Below the pieces are notes generated by a model. The model worked only from the letters and a program-made list of their open reading frames with translations, searched no databases and was not told the DNA's origin. A DNA stretch of 64,000 nucleotides, from positions 932,501 to 996,500 of the forward strand of contig OZ017796.1 in the NCBI GenBank assembly GCA_963969395.1, read 5' to 3'. Below are positions 50,129 to 62,105 of the stretch, one piece after another. Made by a program: the position numbers and the translations under genes. Each line of letters starts with the position of its first letter. The stretch's first letter is position 1. Origin of the DNA: Pseudoscleropodium purum. Lineage: Eukaryota > Streptophyta > Bryopsida > Hypnales > Brachytheciaceae.

Positions 50129-50199
50129 ACAACAAGCCTCCAAATTAGGCGAGGAATAACAAGCCATAATACACGAATTCTCAATTTTTTTGTCTTCAA

Positions 50200-50415
50200 A
50201 GTCTTTTTGAACTCTCTTCCAACTCCTCTAAACTACAACATTTCTAAACTGCAAGTCTTCTAAATTCCAACTCCTCTAAATTCCAACTCTTCTAAACTCC
50301 AACTCTAACTCCAACTCCAATTTCAAAGTCTAAATTTTAACTTTAGAGTCCAAACTCCACCCCTAAAGTCCAAACACCACTTCCAAAGTTCAAACACCAA
50401 TTCTAAAATTCATTG
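50200..50415. repeat. Degenerate simple tandem repeat (ctctaaactccaa-like)
   Basis: A short unit of about 15-20 bp based on ctaaactccaactc recurs roughly a dozen times with drift toward ccaaacaccaattc at the right end. Confidence 0.75.
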
Positions 50416-52143
50416 TCAAACTTTGAATTGGTGTTGCCATTTTGTCTAGAGTCCAAATGAGATCAATGATGGATTTTTGGAAAGCCAATATAATTTTTTT
50501 ACTTTTCTGATTCATTTTAAGACTTTGTCCAATTTTATGACCATCCAAAAATTTTGCTTTGAGAAAAAAAAAGACAGTAGACCATTTTTCACTTTGTTAC
50601 TTACAATTCACTCATGAAAACTCCAAATATAATGAATGATAGCTTTATAGGAAGCAAATAAAATTTTTTTACACGTCGTCAAAAATTCATTGCAATCAAA
50701 AGACTTGTTCATTTTTTATGGCTGGTCAAAGTCTCTACTCTTTACATGGAAGGTAGTAGACCTCCCTCCACTCAAACTAGCACAACTTTTGATTTACAAC
50801 TTGAAATCAAGCAAGTGATATCAATTTGAAAACTTCACCAAGATACATAACTTCTCTTAATTTTATTTTCAAAATCTCAAAATACAACATACAATAGTTG
50901 CTTAAACTTTCAGGCTTTATTCACAACAACAAGAGAGACAATGAATAGTACCTTCTTTTCCCTTCATCTTATCTTCTACCAAAATCACACAAGTCAAGTG
51001 AATTTTAGCCTATACCTTCACCATGTGGCCTCCCTAATACCCATAAGTTATAAAAATTGACTATAAGACTAATTTTATACTTCTACGTAGAAGATAAATC
51101 ATCTCAAAGTTACTAGAAGGCAAATTAATTGAATATTTTTCTTGTACAACTTCATACACACAAAATTAATTTAAAAATACTTTAGGTATGAAATAAAAAA
51201 TCCAAAACCAACATATGACTAGTAGAGTCAAAAAAACTAGAATTTCAATCAAAATATCACTCCATCTTTAAGAATTTGATGATACGTTTAACGATAGCAA
51301 TGACATAATTGGTACGATTTGCCTTTGTTAAAGGATAGATTAGTTCTTCTAGCCATCATTAGTAACCACAACTCCCCTCCATAGGTCTAATCATGCAATA
51401 ATATTGATTATTGTTTAAATCTTCAAAACACCGTTTGAATGTAACTTCACGGCTGCCGAACTCAACGCATCTAACCTGCAATAAGATCACCAATGCTCAA
51501 GTGTCATGTTAAAAAATTTTGTATAATTATTTCTCCATGCGAGGTTGTTTCAGTGGTCAAAATGATCCAGTTTCATCTTGTGAATATCTAGGCGGCAATA
51601 CAAAACTCAACAAATGTTGAGGTTGGTCCGGTAGTTGCGATAAAAAGAATTCATACTCATGTTCCGATTGAGATTCTTCATCTTCAAATTCAAAAAAAAA
51701 CTTCTAATTTGACATAGTATAATCTAATTGAAAAACAAAGAAAATAATATCAAATGATGATGCTATTAAGTAGGTCTCTTTATAATTGCTTGTAATGGCA
51801 AAAAAAAGCGTCACCTTGAAGCCATTTCAACTGACATTATTTTCTTTACTATGTTATAAATATTGAAATCCATTTAAATAATATAAATATACATATTTTT
51901 ACATAATGTCGGCATTTGCAACATGACACCAATCCTCATCCATTATTTTTGACAACACTTTCAAAGTGAAAGGCTACAAATGCTATTTGGTATTCAAAAT
52001 ATCCTATAGGTAGAAATATTCTTTCAATAATTACAAAAAAATGACTATAGGTATACTTGGCTTGTTTGAAAAGACTCATACAAACAAGAGTGGTATGACC
52101 ACATGAATTACTCGGATGCAAAAAGGTTCTGTACCTACGAGAT
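50416..52143. other. AT-rich intergenic DNA, nothing recognised
   Basis: No gene, RNA gene or strong repeat could be supported here. Confidence 0.5.
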
Positions 52144-52512
52144 ATGGAATTGACATTACTAGCCACAAGGATGCAAAAAATTACGAGAAATCATGCTATT
52201 CAATGGATTATTAGTGGTGAAAAATTGCTTGGTTGCCCTTTAACATTCCGTGATGTTGACAGACATGAATTCAATGCCTATGTAAAATTGAAAGAGCGTC
52301 AAGTGGCTAGTACCTCCATTATTGACCATACTATTCTTGGTGATATTCCTCCAAATATTGCATCAATTCCATATTCAATGAATGTTGCAACATTTTCACA
52401 TTCTATTTTGCAAAATGTGCCTAAAACTCTTCAACGAGAGATAGAGAGATCTAAAGTTTCCATAAATTATTTTGATTTTTTAGATTTGTATTCCTTGAAT
52501 CTAAATAGATGA
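52144..52512 (+). CDS. Unidentified open frame, possibly a remnant
   Basis: A 122-codon frame begins MELTLLATRMQKITRNHA and ends just before two stops. Its composition is more protein-like than neighbouring chance frames (for example GEKLLGCPLTFRDVDRHEF and IDHTILGDIPPN). I recognise no domain. Downstream, at about 52900-53170, other protein-like segments (LKHLGELFYYNFQGVKSSW; STHPTFGYGFGSLSLAHRK) occur between stops, which suggests a larger decayed gene, perhaps from a transposon. Function unknown. Confidence 0.3.
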   Translation: MELTLLATRMQKITRNHAIQWIISGEKLLGCPLTFRDVDRHEFNAYVKLKERQVASTSIIDHTILGDIPPNIASIPYSMNVATFSHSILQNVPKTLQREIERSKVSINYFDFLDLYSLNLNR

Positions 52513-54455
52513 TGATGCAAACAAATTGTCCAATCAACTACCAAGTCCACAGTTCCACAAACAATGTGGTTGGCCATTCATTCAGCAATCTATACAATTG
52601 TATTATTCTTCAAGTTGGTGTCAATGTTCATGTTGCAAGATTGTTGAAGGTTGCTATATGCCTATATCCTCAAAAAATTTGTCTAATTCTACCATGATTA
52701 ATTAGAGGTTTTTATCGAGCAACCATATAGCCAAGTAGTTTACGTTTCCTGGAAGCTTTCATTAAAACTGTTAGGAACAATTGTTGTATAGATTCCTAAA
52801 TTTGGCTATATCTAGGTTTTTAATAAATGATTCATTTCAATGATCACTATGTTTCATTGTCAGTGCTACTATCATTGAATAATTTCTTAGTCATTTGAAT
52901 GTTAGGGTTGCCTTTGAGTTGAACTTATTAAAGAATGCATATGATTCTGATCTAAAGCACTTAGGTGAGTTGTTCTATTACAATTTTCAAGGTGTAAAAT
53001 CATCATGGAGAGAAAGAACTACATGATGTGTATTTTTGAGTACTCATCCTACATTTGGATATGGTTTTGGTTCCCTTAGTTTGGCTCATAGAAAGATCTT
53101 AGGATTGATTCTTTAGAGTGCAAGTGAGGCTAAGCATCTATGTATTCAATACTTTGCAGATGTTGAGGGGAATTTAAGTTAGTCGTCAATATTGTTGGTA
53201 TTTTGAGTGTTTTGAAGCTAATGATGAAGCTATAGATTGGAAACTACACAAACTTTGTCCCTATTTGTAACTCCTGGGGTTTTGATAACATTTGTGGCAG
53301 TGGAACATGAAAGTGGAATTGCCATGGCAATAGACTACAATAAAAAAGATACATTGAAGACAAAAAGATAAAGAAATTTCTATGATGCATTCTACCATGT
53401 TGAGCAATGCATTTTGCTAGTGTTAATGCCTTCCCTTGTCAATGGTAAGATTCCGCTATGAGAGGAGCAAATATTAATAAAGAGAAATCTGTCCAAGTGC
53501 ATTATATTTGAGGGGTCCTAAGGTTGAACCCCATGTCCATTAGTTTGTGCCAAGCTAAAGGTACAATTTTTTATTCCCGCTAAGCCTAATTGTTCTCTAT
53601 TTTTTTGTACAATTTTGTTCCCACTTCCTCATCATCGAGGTCAAAGTGCACGGCATTGGATTTTCTTCATTTGTGTGATGATTCAATGTGTTGCTTATAC
53701 CAAGCTCAAGTTCTTTAAGTAAGAATGATGAGCATAATTTCCTTTTGTCCATTAGCACAATATTGTATTTAAGGTATGTTCACATTTGGTGTCAAAGAGT
53801 GTTATTATTGAAAATCTTAGGAACAAAATTAGACCTACTTTTGGATGACATTCACATTGGAAATATCACCCCTAACACCAAGTGTGAGCATACCTTTTAG
53901 ATGTTCTCTCCCACTTGTCTTTGTTTTCAATCCTTCGAATATATAACCGGTTGTTGACTTTTCAATACTAACGGGGCATTGTCCCATTGACAACCCATCA
54001 CCATTGTCATTACAAGTTGCAACTCACAATCTTCTTTACTTTCAACTTGCTTCCTACACTCTTGGATGATGAAGTTCAAAGGTTGTGATGGAAAAACATA
54101 CAACTAATTATGTATGATAAGGTATTCACTGCTAGCGCAGCTCATCAATTATCTAATACATGAAAAGTTTGGTTTGGATCTTTTATTGAATTGTATACAA
54201 GCAATGTCTTATTATCATTTAGCACCCCCAACAACAAAGATTATTGTAGTATTGGATACAACTTGGAATGAATTGAAGATAAAAATAGCACAAAAAGCTG
54301 ACCTAATAAGGGAATTCAATGATTACATTGGGTTTTATTGCAATGTAATAATGTAATAAAAATATAAAAAGTAGTATTGAAATAGTACTTGAAATTGTAG
54401 CAATTGATAAGGTGATTTAGAACCCATTAGTATGCCATGTGCTGTTGCCACAACC
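52513..54455. other. AT-rich DNA with possible coding remnants
   Basis: Apart from the segments at about 52900-53170 noted with the preceding frame, no gene or repeat is supported. Confidence 0.4.
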
Positions 54456-54459
54456 TCAG

Positions 54460-56530
54460 TAAAAATAAAATAATTTTCTAATTTTTTGATATTCAATAGC
54501 TTTTACATCATCCTTGTGAGACACTGCATTTTTCACATGAATAGAAAGCATTATATACAAAGGAGTGTAAGGGCTTGGTTTTGTGGTGTTTGGACTTGCA
54601 ATAGAAAGGTTATGAATTAAAAGACATACAACAATGTTAGATACCTCACTATTTGTTAAATCTTAATGTATCAAACAAACAAAATAAACAAAACAAATAA
54701 CCTATCATAGAATGTAGACTAGTGTGCCTTGTATTGTTGCCACAACCAAAATAAAAATAAAAATTATTTTTTTATTTTTTTATTTATAAAAATTTGAAAT
54801 TCCATATCTTTTACATTGTATGAATAGTTGTGTTTGTGAATAGAAAGCCTTGTGCACAAAAGTTGGAGTGAAACAATTTTGTTTTGTGGCATTTAGTTGT
54901 GTAATGTAAAAGTTATGTTTTTCCAAAATATAAGATAATTTCATTCTTTTAATTAAAAAATTCATAACCTTTAAATCATAGGTCTAAAGGCCACAAAACA
55001 AGTACAAATAGAAAGTTTTTTTTACTAAGAAGTGCAAAGGTTTTGTTTTGTAGTGCTCAAACTTGTAATATAAAAGTTTTGATTTTTCTAAAATAAATGA
55101 TGATTTCATTTTGTTTTAGGATTCATAAAAACTTCGAAATGGAATAACTTCCATACCATAGGTCCAAACACCTTGAATGGCAAAGTTTGTGCATTCATCC
55201 TTTCAAATTATATTTGTTTCTTTGCTTTGATACACTTAGATTGAATGAGCTGTGAGGGATGCATAGACTTTATTTTGTGACATTTAGACCTACAGTGTAG
55301 AAGTTATTCAATTTCAAAGTTCTTACAAATCATAAAAAATTGAATGAAATTATCTTTTAATTTGGAAAATTCATGACTTTTGCATTGCATGTCCAAACGC
55401 CACCAAACAAAAGCCCTTGCATTCCATTGTGCATAGAGCTTTCTATTTGTGCAAGTTTTATGGCCTTCATACCTAAATATGAAAGTTAAAGGATTTTTTC
55501 AATTCAAAAATTGAATTAAATTATCTTTTACTTTGGAAAGAACATAACTTTAACATTGCATATCCTAAGGCTACAAAACAAACCTTTGCACTCCTTCATG
55601 CACAAGCTTTCTATTTGTACTTAGAATGCAACAAAGCACTATGGTATGAAAGACATTGACATTAAAAGATTTTTGAGGGCTCTGAGAGCCCATTACGGGC
55701 TTATTTCCTACAATTGTTCCTTTGTAGAAAAGAGAACAGCTAGTTGTCAAAAAATGTTTTAAAAAAAAGAATGAAAAATGAAAATTCTTAAAGTGCAAAA
55801 CCAAGTTGAAAAAAATTGGAAAATGATGTGGTGGGGTCTCGACCACGTCAAAGTATTGCACAATCACTGTAGAAGTATAGTTCCTACAGATCTTACAGCT
55901 TGATAAATCGCAGGCATATATATAATACCCTCAAAAATCTTCTAATGATTTAAAAAAAATTCTCTATTAAAATATTAAAATATTATTTTTACTTTTATTT
56001 TAGTTATGGCAATGGCACAAGGCACACTAGCCTATAACTTAAATTAAGTTGTTTGTTTTGTTAATGAGATTTAATAAACTGTAAGGTATCTGGTGGTGCT
56101 ATTGGTACCACTAAAAAGCTCTACATGCAAATGAGTGCACAAACTTAGTTTCATGGCGTTTGGACCAATGGTGTGAAACTAGTTGAATTTCAAAGTTTTT
56201 CTTGAATTAAAAAATTGAGTTAAATTATTTTTTATTTTGGAAATTTCATAACTTTTGCATTTCATTCCAAAATGCTACAAAACAAAGTCCCTACACTCTT
56301 TCATGCACTTTGCTTTCTATCCATGCCAATTTTGTGGTGTTTTGATATATAGTGTGAAAGTTATGGATTTTTTTAAATTAAAAAATTAAACAAAATTATT
56401 TTTTATATGAAAAAATCATAACTTTCACATTGCATGTCCAAATGATACAAAACAAAGCCCTTGCACCCCTTTGATTATAAAGCATTTAATTTATGTCTAT
56501 ATCATGGTGTTTGGACCCATTCAATGTATT
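54460..56530. repeat. Array of alternating inverted repeat units
   Basis: A core close to cataacttttacattgcatg-tccaaacgcc-acaaaacaaag recurs in forward orientation at about 54966, 55145, 55379, 55546, 56242 and 56410. It appears in reverse (ctttgttttgtggcgtttgg...aagttatg) at about 54568, 54869, 55036, 55260, 56140 and 56320. The word ctttctat/atagaaag separates facing units. Units are about 100-200 bp, diverged, and form serial foldbacks. No coding frame is conserved between units. Confidence 0.75.
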
Positions 56531-57300
56531 ATATAAGCTTACAACAACTTGTACCACATAGTAACTAGATTAGAGTATACTCAGAGTGGATTTTAATTGC
56601 ATACTACCATTCCTTAGATGTAGTGCTAGAGCAGAAGATGTGATATTATAAAATATAATATTAACCACTAAATGTTCAAGGCACCAAATTTTGGTATTGA
56701 GAATAGTTCGAAGTTATATAAAACCTAACCAAATTTTTATTTTTAGAAGTTTGTATTTTTGAAAAATTCTTTTTGAAGTCAAGTGTAAGTTCAAAAATTC
56801 GATTTTGAAAGTGATTGATTATGATTTTTCTATACAAAATTTTGTGCAAGGGAATCCATTGCAATCTTGACTTTCTGTAGTGTTGAGGGCTCTTGGAAAT
56901 GAACATCAAAATACACTAAATCTTGGAGAAAAAACCTCGTTAGATTTTCATTCAAAAAATTGTAGAATAGATTTTGAGAAGCCATAAATTGATTGGGGTT
57001 ATGCATGTTAGGTCCTTTAACCTCATATTTTTTTAGTGACCAAATTTTTAGATTTGGTATGTGAAAAGAAGATTAAAAGACTTCAAATCACTTTTGCACA
57101 TTTAACACCCTCATGATCATTCAAAGATTATAATTTTGCAATCCATAAGTGATATTGTTGTGTTTTCTTTTCTTATGTGATCTCTAATAGGTCTTGTTTA
57201 AATTTTTTTGGTTACAATTCCAAAAAAATTGATACAACTAATCAAATTGTTCACTTTTTGTTCAATTTAGAGCAAATTCTTAGAAGCTCAAAAAAAAATT
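56531..57300. other. AT-rich intergenic DNA, nothing recognised
   Basis: No gene seen before the TWINKLE promoter. Confidence 0.5.
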
Positions 57301-57726
57301 GGGCATTCAGGGGTTAAGGAGGTCCGCGTTCAATATTTCTATCGATTTGCCAATTGTGTGCTCCTGTTCAATTAGGGTTTAAGGCGCTTCTTCGAGCTTC
57401 CCTCCTTCCCCGTTCCGTGACATTTTCTCAACTTAGAGATTCGTCCTATCCAGACGCCAGTGATGATGCTTTTGTGAAGAACGATGCTGATGAGTTGGAG
57501 AGTAGATTGCTCTCACCCTGCTAGCTCTTGTGACCGCGAGGATTTAGTTTCCCATCAGGGTTTAAGAGAGATTTCAGGGGCGGTGTCCGTGGATTATCAG
57601 AGGTTTGGGGTGCAAGAGCATGAGAGCAATTGAAGGCGCGAGATGGATGCATCAAGCTTGGGACCGGAAGATGGGAGTTGAGAGTGAACGGAGATTGGAT
57701 TGTTTTGGCGTTGGCGAGGATTGGGT
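57301..57726 (+). promoter_or_regulatory. TWINKLE promoter and 5' leader
   Basis: Composition rises to gene-like GC at about 57320. An inverted telo-box attagggttt is at about 57371 and a second agggttt at about 57558. Short out-of-frame ATGs occur in the presumed leader. The transcription start is unknown. Confidence 0.4.
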
Positions 57727-60196
57727 ATGGCGTTTCGAGGCCCAGTGGCTGGACCAGCAGCTGGCTGTTTCCAAGTGCGAGGTGTGCTTCGGTTATCGAT
57801 GCCCCTCTCTCGTTGTGCTTTCCCTCCTCGAGCGCTCGTGTCGCCATTGAAGCCGCCGCCAGGATGCAGCTCTTGTTTGCTGTTGAGGCTGCTGCCGTGC
57901 TTTCACGGGCTCCAGGGTGGGAGAGACTTGCTTCGTTTCCAGCCCCGTTCTCCTCTCACTTCCTCTTTTCGCAATTTGATGTCGGTAAGGGCTAGGGTGG
58001 AAGTGCCGGCGGCCGTCGTGAAGCCCGTGGAGGAGCAGCTCGTGAGAAAAGGGATCCTGTTGCCCTCGTACAGTCCTGGCACGAAGCGTGGTATATGCCC
58101 TGAATGCCAAGGCGGCTCTTCAGGGGAGCCTTCTTTGGCGGTGACGATTCCAGAAGAACACGGAGAACCCGCAGTTTGGATATGTCATCGAGCGAAGTGT
58201 GGGTGGAAAGGGAGTACGTGGAGAAGTCCCTCATCATCGTATGGGAATGGAGCTCACAAATTGGTGAAGATGACGAGGCGGCCGGTCGTGCAGAAAGAGC
58301 ACACAGCCGAGAGCCTGAGGCTGGAGGCAGTGCAGCTGCAGGTCATGAGTTATTTCAAGAAACGGGGGTTGTCGGAAGCTACGGTCCGTGAAAACAACGT
58401 GGCACAGCATCGAATCAACGCCAACGACGTCGCCATTGCGTTCCCGTATGTGCAGGATGGGAAGATTGTGAATTGCAAGTACCGTGATGGCAACAAGCGG
58501 TTTTGGCAAGTCAAAGACTCCCTGAAGGTATTGCAGGGATTTTATGGATTGCATCATATTGCACTGTATTGAATGATTAAACACATTGAATCATGTTAGT
58601 AAGTTTCAGACATCTTTGAATGCGATGCTTTCCACAGTGAATGCTTTGAACGGCGAATGCGTATGTCCAAGTGGCAGTTTGATAGTGGAGAGTGAGTTTG
58701 TGCATTATCTTTCATATTAATTATCTCTTCGGTGCCTTAGATATCTATTCTCTTGTTGGTAAGTACCGTTTCTATGTTTTTGAATGTTGTGAGTGGTCGG
58801 TAGCAAGTTCATTTACATTCGTTTTCAACGCCCATTCCTCTAGGTCTGAAACCCATTATTGAAGCATATCATATTGAAGCATATTTATTGTATTGTATGG
58901 GTGAAGGTATTGTATGGATTGGATCACATCAAGGGCAATCGGGAGATTGTGATCGTGGAGGGGGAGTTTGATAAGCTGGCCATGTACGAGTCAGGCATCG
59001 TTAACTGTGTCAGTGTGCCTGATGGCGCTCCCCCGAAAATCTCCGGAGATCAGATTCCCCCTCCAAGCGAGGACAAGAAGTATGAGTATCTTTGGAACTG
59101 CAAAGACTATTTCAAAGACGCAACACGAATCATATTGGCTACCGATTCTGATGAGCCTGGACAAGCACTAGCTGAGGAGCTTGCACGCAGACTTGGACGA
59201 GAGCGTTGTTGGCGCGTGACGTGGCCGGAAGATGAGACTGGGAAACAATGCAAGGATGCTAATGAGGTCCTCACTTCTTTAGGACCTGAAGCTGTGAAGG
59301 ACCTCATCAAGACTGCAGAACTCTTCCCTATTCGAGGCCTTTTTGACTTCCAACAGTTTTTTCGAGAAATCGATGACTATTTCTATCTTCGCCTGGGTGA
59401 TGAGCGAGGGGTGTCCACTGGCTGGCGAAACCTTGATGAACTTTACAGGGTGGTGCCTGGTGAGCTCACTATCGTTACAGGGGTACCGAATTCTGGCAAG
59501 AGTGAGTGGATCGATGCACTAATCTGTAATTTGAACAGGACTAAGCAGTGGACGTTTGGTCTCTGTTCAATGGAAAACAAGGTGCGTGAGCATGCGAGGA
59601 AGCTGTTGGAGAAGCACATCCACCGCCCGTTTTTCGATGCGCCGTATGCAAGGTCTAATCCACGTATGAGTAAAGAAGATCTGGAGGAAGGAAAGAAATG
59701 GCTGCAAGATTCTTTTTTTCTTATCAGACATGAGGACGAGGAGCTTCCTTCAGTGGATTGGGTACTGAATCTTGCTAAGGCCGCTGTGATGCGGCACGGA
59801 ATTCGTGGGCTTGTTATTGACCCGTATAACGAACTGGATCATCAGCGACCTGGAAATCAAACCGAAACAGAGTATGTCAGTCAAATGCTGACGAAGATCA
59901 AGCGGTTTGCCCAGCACCATGACTGTCATGTCTGGTTTGTTGCACATCCGAGGCAATTGCAAGCTTGGAGAGGCGAAGCACCTGGTCTGTACGATATCAG
60001 TGGCAGCGCCCATTTCATCAACAAATGCGATAACGGCATTGTTATCCACCGGAACCGAGATGAAAACGTGGGGCCTCTTGACCAAGTGAAAGTGTTCGTG
60101 AAGAAAGTTCGCAACAAGGCGGCTGGAACTATTGGTGTAGCCACCTTACGATACAACAGGGTCACTGGAGATTATGAGGATGTGAGGGAGGCTTAG
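57727..60196 (+). CDS. TWINKLE: TWINKLE organellar DNA primase-helicase
   Basis: Two exons, 57727-58527 and 58907-60196, join at a codon boundary to 696 aa. The enzyme is the T7 gp4-like primase-helicase that primes and unwinds DNA in mitochondria and plastids. The N-terminus (about 95 residues, Arg/Ser/Pro-rich, few acids) is a likely organelle-targeting peptide. A zinc-binding site follows at C124, C127, C153, C158. The TOPRIM primase core has E285 (VEGEFDK) and D347-S-D349 (ATDSDEPG). The RecA-like helicase has Walker A GVPNSGKS (459-466) and Walker B with D572 (LVIDPYNE). The C-terminal motifs VWFVAHPRQLQ and GSAHFINKCDNG are strongly plant-like. The ATG at 57727 has a good context (ggtATGGCG); an in-frame TTG lies 27 nt upstream. 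The single intron has unusual duplicated ends. Confidence 0.95.
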
Positions 60197-60960
60197 GTAA
60201 CAGCTCAAGCTCCGAAACCTCTCAATCCTCAACTGTACTGAAGTATCGGGGATGTTTCACCTAAGTTAAGTCTTTCATTTACGGGGTGTCAGCCTACTCT
60301 GCGATTTCCCGATTTGTTACCTACTTGGGCACAACATGATTTTTCTTTCCTTGTAGTACTAACCCCTTTGTAGAATTTTGGAACGCAACTCTGAAATTGC
60401 CTTCCTTAGCTCTGACCACCCCGTGAGACTCTCAAGAAGTTTTGGGGTCAACCATCTGTATCATGTAATTCTTCAATATTTTAATAGGAGCCGAGTGAGT
60501 GAAGCTTTGACGGGAAATTTCTAAGTTACTGAAAGCTTCTGAGTGCTACTTGTTTGTTTACGTGTTTTAAACTTGACAAGTCTCGTACATGTATATGCCT
60601 GACCGTTTGTAGGGAACTGGGAGTCATTTAAGGTCTTCACTTCGGCAACGTCTGCTAATGCGGTAGTGAAGCTCTTGATTATGAAGTGTTTGATCAGTGT
60701 TTACTTAGCAAAACCACCTGCGTCAGTGTTATGTTGATGTAAAACGCCAGTCGCGAACATGCTTTTGTACGGGAACTTTCTTGGTTCTCAAAGGATGCAT
60801 TCGATCATAGAATGAATTCTTCAAGCATTGTTCAAAGCAGAGCCTCGGGAGATTTGCAGCCAAACCTGCCAGTATCGTAAGTTTTATTATTATTATTATT
60901 CGGTTATTCACTGATGTACTTCGGTTATTCTTTATAGTTTTACTTGAAATAGACTTCTCA
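60197..60960 (+). other. TWINKLE 3' UTR and flank
   Basis: Moderate GC continues to about 60860, with poly(A)-signal-like words near 60475 (ttcaatattttaatagg). A short ATT microsatellite lies at about 60885-60900. No other gene is supported. Confidence 0.45.
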
Positions 60961-61706
60961 TTCAATAGCCACGAGCTCTCTGCGGCTGAGCTTCAGCAAA
61001 CTTGTCCAGTTTCCCTGTTTTTATAATGCAAGCCTCCCACGGCAAAAATTTATATTGCCAAGTATAGACCAGGTGCTTCGCATTCCTTAAATTACAGATC
61101 TGCATGTGCTAAGGATTTGATTACAAGAACCTGCAGTGCCTTTTGTTCTTTGCAACCAACTGTCCATCGTTCCAGTCAAATGTTCGAACCAACTTGTGAT
61201 TTGTGTTTTACTGCTTAACCTGAAAGGTTCATGACTAAGTTTCAACTGAATACACTTCAAAATTGTCATTTTTAGTGCAAAAAGAGCTACAGATAAATTT
61301 TTATTTATTTTTTAATATTCAATCATAGGATCTTTCCTTAGACTTGTGTGGAACAAGTGCAAACACTTTGACCATGTAGATTGTAAACATACTAGAGTTG
61401 AAAGTGAAAAGAAAACGTTTTTTTGCAAATAGCATTATTAGGTTTTAAGACTTTGAACCCTTTCAACTTCAAAATTTAGTGTAAATGCTTATTTATGCAC
61501 TTTTAATTTGCGAACTTGTAGTTGGCAAGCTCTTCCAAAATTACTCATTGCTTGAATCCAACAAGTTGCATTTTAATTGAAAGAAATGCTACAATCAAGT
61601 TGCTAAACCTAATTTTATAATAATATCACACATGGAATATGTTTTCAAAGTATGTTTGTCAATTCTACCCTTGCTTATTGATGCTAATAACAAACTTGAA
61701 TTCATT
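60961..61706. other. AT-rich intergenic DNA, nothing recognised
   Basis: No gene or clear repeat is supported here. Confidence 0.45.
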
Positions 61707-62105
61707 CTAACAAGTTTCATTAGTAGTCTCAAATTTTGGTGTGTTTTTAGTTGTTGTAGCCAAGTCAACAATTTCAGTGATGTGCATTTGCAAACCATGA
61801 ACCAACATTTGAACCTCAATAATTTTGTCTTTGCTCCTATCAACCTCTATTCTTGTGTCAAACATACAATCTTTAAAGGCTTTCCTTGTTCTATCGGTCT
61901 CTTCTATATTGGCTACCACTTCATCCAATCTGGATGCCAATTTGTCTTTTGCACATGATAAAGATGCTGACACCTCTGCAAGCTCTTGCCAAATTTTTGA
62001 AATGGAATTCAATGTTCCTCTTGTCATTGTTTTAGTTAGAGTCAAACTTTTTAGATTAATCACATTCAAGTCGTTGCCTATGATGTAACATGAAATAAGT
62101 TTCAA
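61707..62105 (-). pseudogene. Fragment resembling a plant DUF1664 coiled-coil protein
   Basis: A 132-codon minus-strand frame contains a long coiled-coil-like stretch: ISKIWQELAEVSASLSCAKD, then KLASRLDEVVANIEETD and IEVQMLVHGLQMHI. The series 'L-x-x-VS-x-S-L-x-x-x-K-x-x-L-x-x-R-L-D' followed by a later 'MV-x-G-L' is typical of DUF1664 proteins, whose molecular role is not known. The N-terminal membrane segment and C-terminus of that family are absent, and no matching exons were found nearby in AT-rich DNA. It is therefore probably a gene fragment, though a single exon of a larger gene cannot be excluded. Confidence 0.45.

Noticed and set aside
54460..56530. CRISPR-like array
   Set aside because: Units alternate in direction, are diverged and lie in plant nuclear DNA; this is not a CRISPR.
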